From: Deinococcus sp.
Lineage (GTDB): Bacteria > Deinococcota > Deinococci > Deinococcales > Deinococcaceae
Direction: 5' to 3'
NCBI GenBank assembly: GCA_030524065.1
Contig: JAUNHF010000044.1
Location: 1-10,036, forward strand
DNA: 10,036 nucleotides
Shown here: piece by piece, positions 9,087-10,036 of the stretch
Position numbering within the stretch: position 1 is the first letter of the stretch
Layout: the number at the start of each line of letters is the position of its first letter
Made by a program: the position numbers and the translations under genes
Notes under the pieces: generated by a model
The model's database searches: none
What the model was told of the DNA's origin: nothing
The model's input: only the letters and a program-made list of their open reading frames with translations

Positions 9087-10036
9087 TCAAAGCTGGCGCA
9101 GCAACCGGTCGGCGGCCACCAGCGGAAAATCCCAGGTGCTGGAAAAGGGCGGGGCGTAGGCCAGGTCACTCTCGAACAGCTCCTCTACGCTGGCGCCCAC
9201 GCCCAGCAGCGCCGCGATCACGTCTATGCGCTTGGCAGCCAGATGCCCCTGGGCCACAATCTGCGCGCCCAGCAGCCGGCCTGTGCCCCGTTCACCGGTC
9301 AGGCGCATGTGAACCGGGCGAGCGGCGATGTGGTAGCCCGCAGCGTCGGTGCTGCTCAGGTCCACCGAGGCAGCGTCCAGACCGGCCTTTTCTGCCTGGG
9401 CCTGGGTCAGCCCGGTCAGGGCCACGCCCAGCTCAAAGGTTTTGAAAATGCCGCTGCCCACGATGCCAGGAAAGCTGGCGTTGCCGCCGGCCATGTTGAC
9501 CCCGGCCACCCGGCCCATGCGGTTGGCCCCCAGCGCCAGCGGAACATAGACCGGCTGACCCGTCACGCGGTGGAGCGACTCGGCGCAGTCGCCAGCCGCG
9601 AAGATGCCGGGCACGTCGGTTTCCTGCCGGGCGTTTACGGCAATGGCCCCGGTCGCACCCAGGCCCACGCCAGCCGCCTGCGCCAACTCGGTGCGGGGCC
9701 GGACGCCCACCGCCACCAGCACGGTGTCGGCCCGGATCAGCCCGGCGTCGGTCTGTACACCGGACACGCGGCCCTGCCCGGTCAGCCCGGTCACGTCGGC
9801 GCCGGTCCGCACATCCACGCCGCCCGCTTCCAGCGCGGCCCGCACCGGCGCCCGCAGCGGCGCGTCCAGCAAAGAGGCCACCTCGCCGGCCCGCTCTACC
9901 AGCACCACGCTCAGGCCACGGCTGCGCAGCATCTCGGCCATCTCCAGACCGATGTAGCCCCCGCCGACGATGCACACCCGCCGCGCATCACGCAGGGTTT
10001 GTTCTAGCGCCTGCCCGTCGGGAATGGTCTTGAGGA
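9087..10036 (-). CDS. FAD/NAD(P)-dependent disulfide reductase (CoA-disulfide reductase/NADH oxidase family), 5' end cut off by the window
   Basis: The frame is open to the window edge. The GTG at 9977 is an internal Val in VCIVGGGYIGLE, since 19 further codons upstream (LKTIPDGQALEQTLRDARR) read as the normal linker into this domain. About 315 residues are visible of an expected 440-460. Visible parts are the NAD(P)H-binding GGGYIG motif (9965-9948), the second FAD motif DVPGIFAAGDCAE (9617-9579), and the dimerisation domain from about SGIFKTFELGVALTGLT to the C-terminal DLAYAPPFSSTWD, which is characteristic of CoA-disulfide reductases and related NADH oxidases/peroxidases. The N-terminal FAD motif and the catalytic Cys are outside the window, so CoA-disulfide reductase, NADH oxidase and persulfide reductase cannot be separated. 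It is convergent with the lipoprotein gene, with 47 bp between the stops. The short GC-rich repeats there (CGGCC 9041-9045, GGCCG 9063-9067) do not make a convincing terminator. Confidence 0.93.
   Translation of the reverse strand, partial: LKTIPDGQALEQTLRDARRVCIVGGGYIGLEMAEMLRSRGLSVVLVERAGEVASLLDAPLRAPVRAALEAGGVDVRTGADVTGLTGQGRVSGVQTDAGLIRADTVLVAVGVRPRTELAQAAGVGLGATGAIAVNARQETDVPGIFAAGDCAESLHRVTGQPVYVPLALGANRMGRVAGVNMAGGNASFPGIVGSGIFKTFELGVALTGLTQAQAEKAGLDAASVDLSSTDAAGYHIAARPVHMRLTGERGTGRLLGAQIVAQGHLAAKRIDVIAALLGVGASVEELFESDLAYAPPFSSTWDFPLVAADRLLRQL

Noticed and set aside
8212..9090. Long antisense frame over the lipoprotein gene, and similar ones at 4374-5477, 6012-6941, 6899-7918 and 9243-10007.
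   Set aside because: Each lies in another frame or strand over a gene with clear family motifs, and has a low-complexity translation and no ribosome site.

Overview
This window is high-GC bacterial chromosome and most likely comes from a Deinococcus or a close relative. The case rests on the protein sequences (a HutH, a DHA2 exporter and FeoA/FeoB typical of that phylum), on strong G/C bias at third codon positions, and on two start codons that sit exactly 7 nt behind a TANNNT -10 box. That spacing is the leaderless-mRNA geometry described for Deinococcus. The assignment is an inference, and I cannot name a species. I found no mobile element, CRISPR array, tRNA or rRNA.

Layout. (1) Positions 2-1351, plus strand: the 3' seven-eighths or so of a histidine ammonia-lyase gene (hutH), cut by the window edge. 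(2) Positions 1380-1407: a perfect 9-bp hairpin between hutH and the convergent gene. (3) Positions 1441-4049, minus strand: a two-gene operon of a MarR-family regulator followed, with an ATGA stop/start overlap, by a 14-helix DHA2 drug exporter that carries an unusually long extracytoplasmic domain before its last helix. A recognisable promoter and an imperfect palindrome over its -35 box lie about 130-160 bp upstream of marR. (4) Positions 4341-5234, plus strand, divergent from marR: a LysR-type regulator with a leaderless-type promoter and a textbook T-N11-A dyad about 60 bp upstream. (5) Positions 5356-8148, plus strand: a compact ferrous-iron uptake operon, feoA-feoB (ATGA overlap) and a small FeoC-like winged-helix protein with four clustered cysteines. 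(6) Positions 8194-9039, plus strand: a lipoprotein of the PI-PLC/glycerophosphodiesterase superfamily with its own leaderless-type promoter. (7) Positions 9087-10036, minus strand: the C-terminal two-thirds of an FAD/NAD(P)-dependent disulfide reductase of the CoA-disulfide reductase/NADH oxidase family, cut by the window edge.

How the genes fit together. There are three functional units: the end of a histidine-degradation gene, a self-regulated efflux module (MarR plus exporter), and the Feo iron importer with its presumed Fe-S or redox-responsive accessory protein. The LysR regulator has no certain target; its own promoter is the best candidate. The window is mostly ordinary housekeeping and transport. 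The features that stand out are the roughly 200-residue loop in the exporter, the loss of the helix-1 acidic residue in the same protein, the FeoC cysteine spacing, and the small well-formed regulatory sites.
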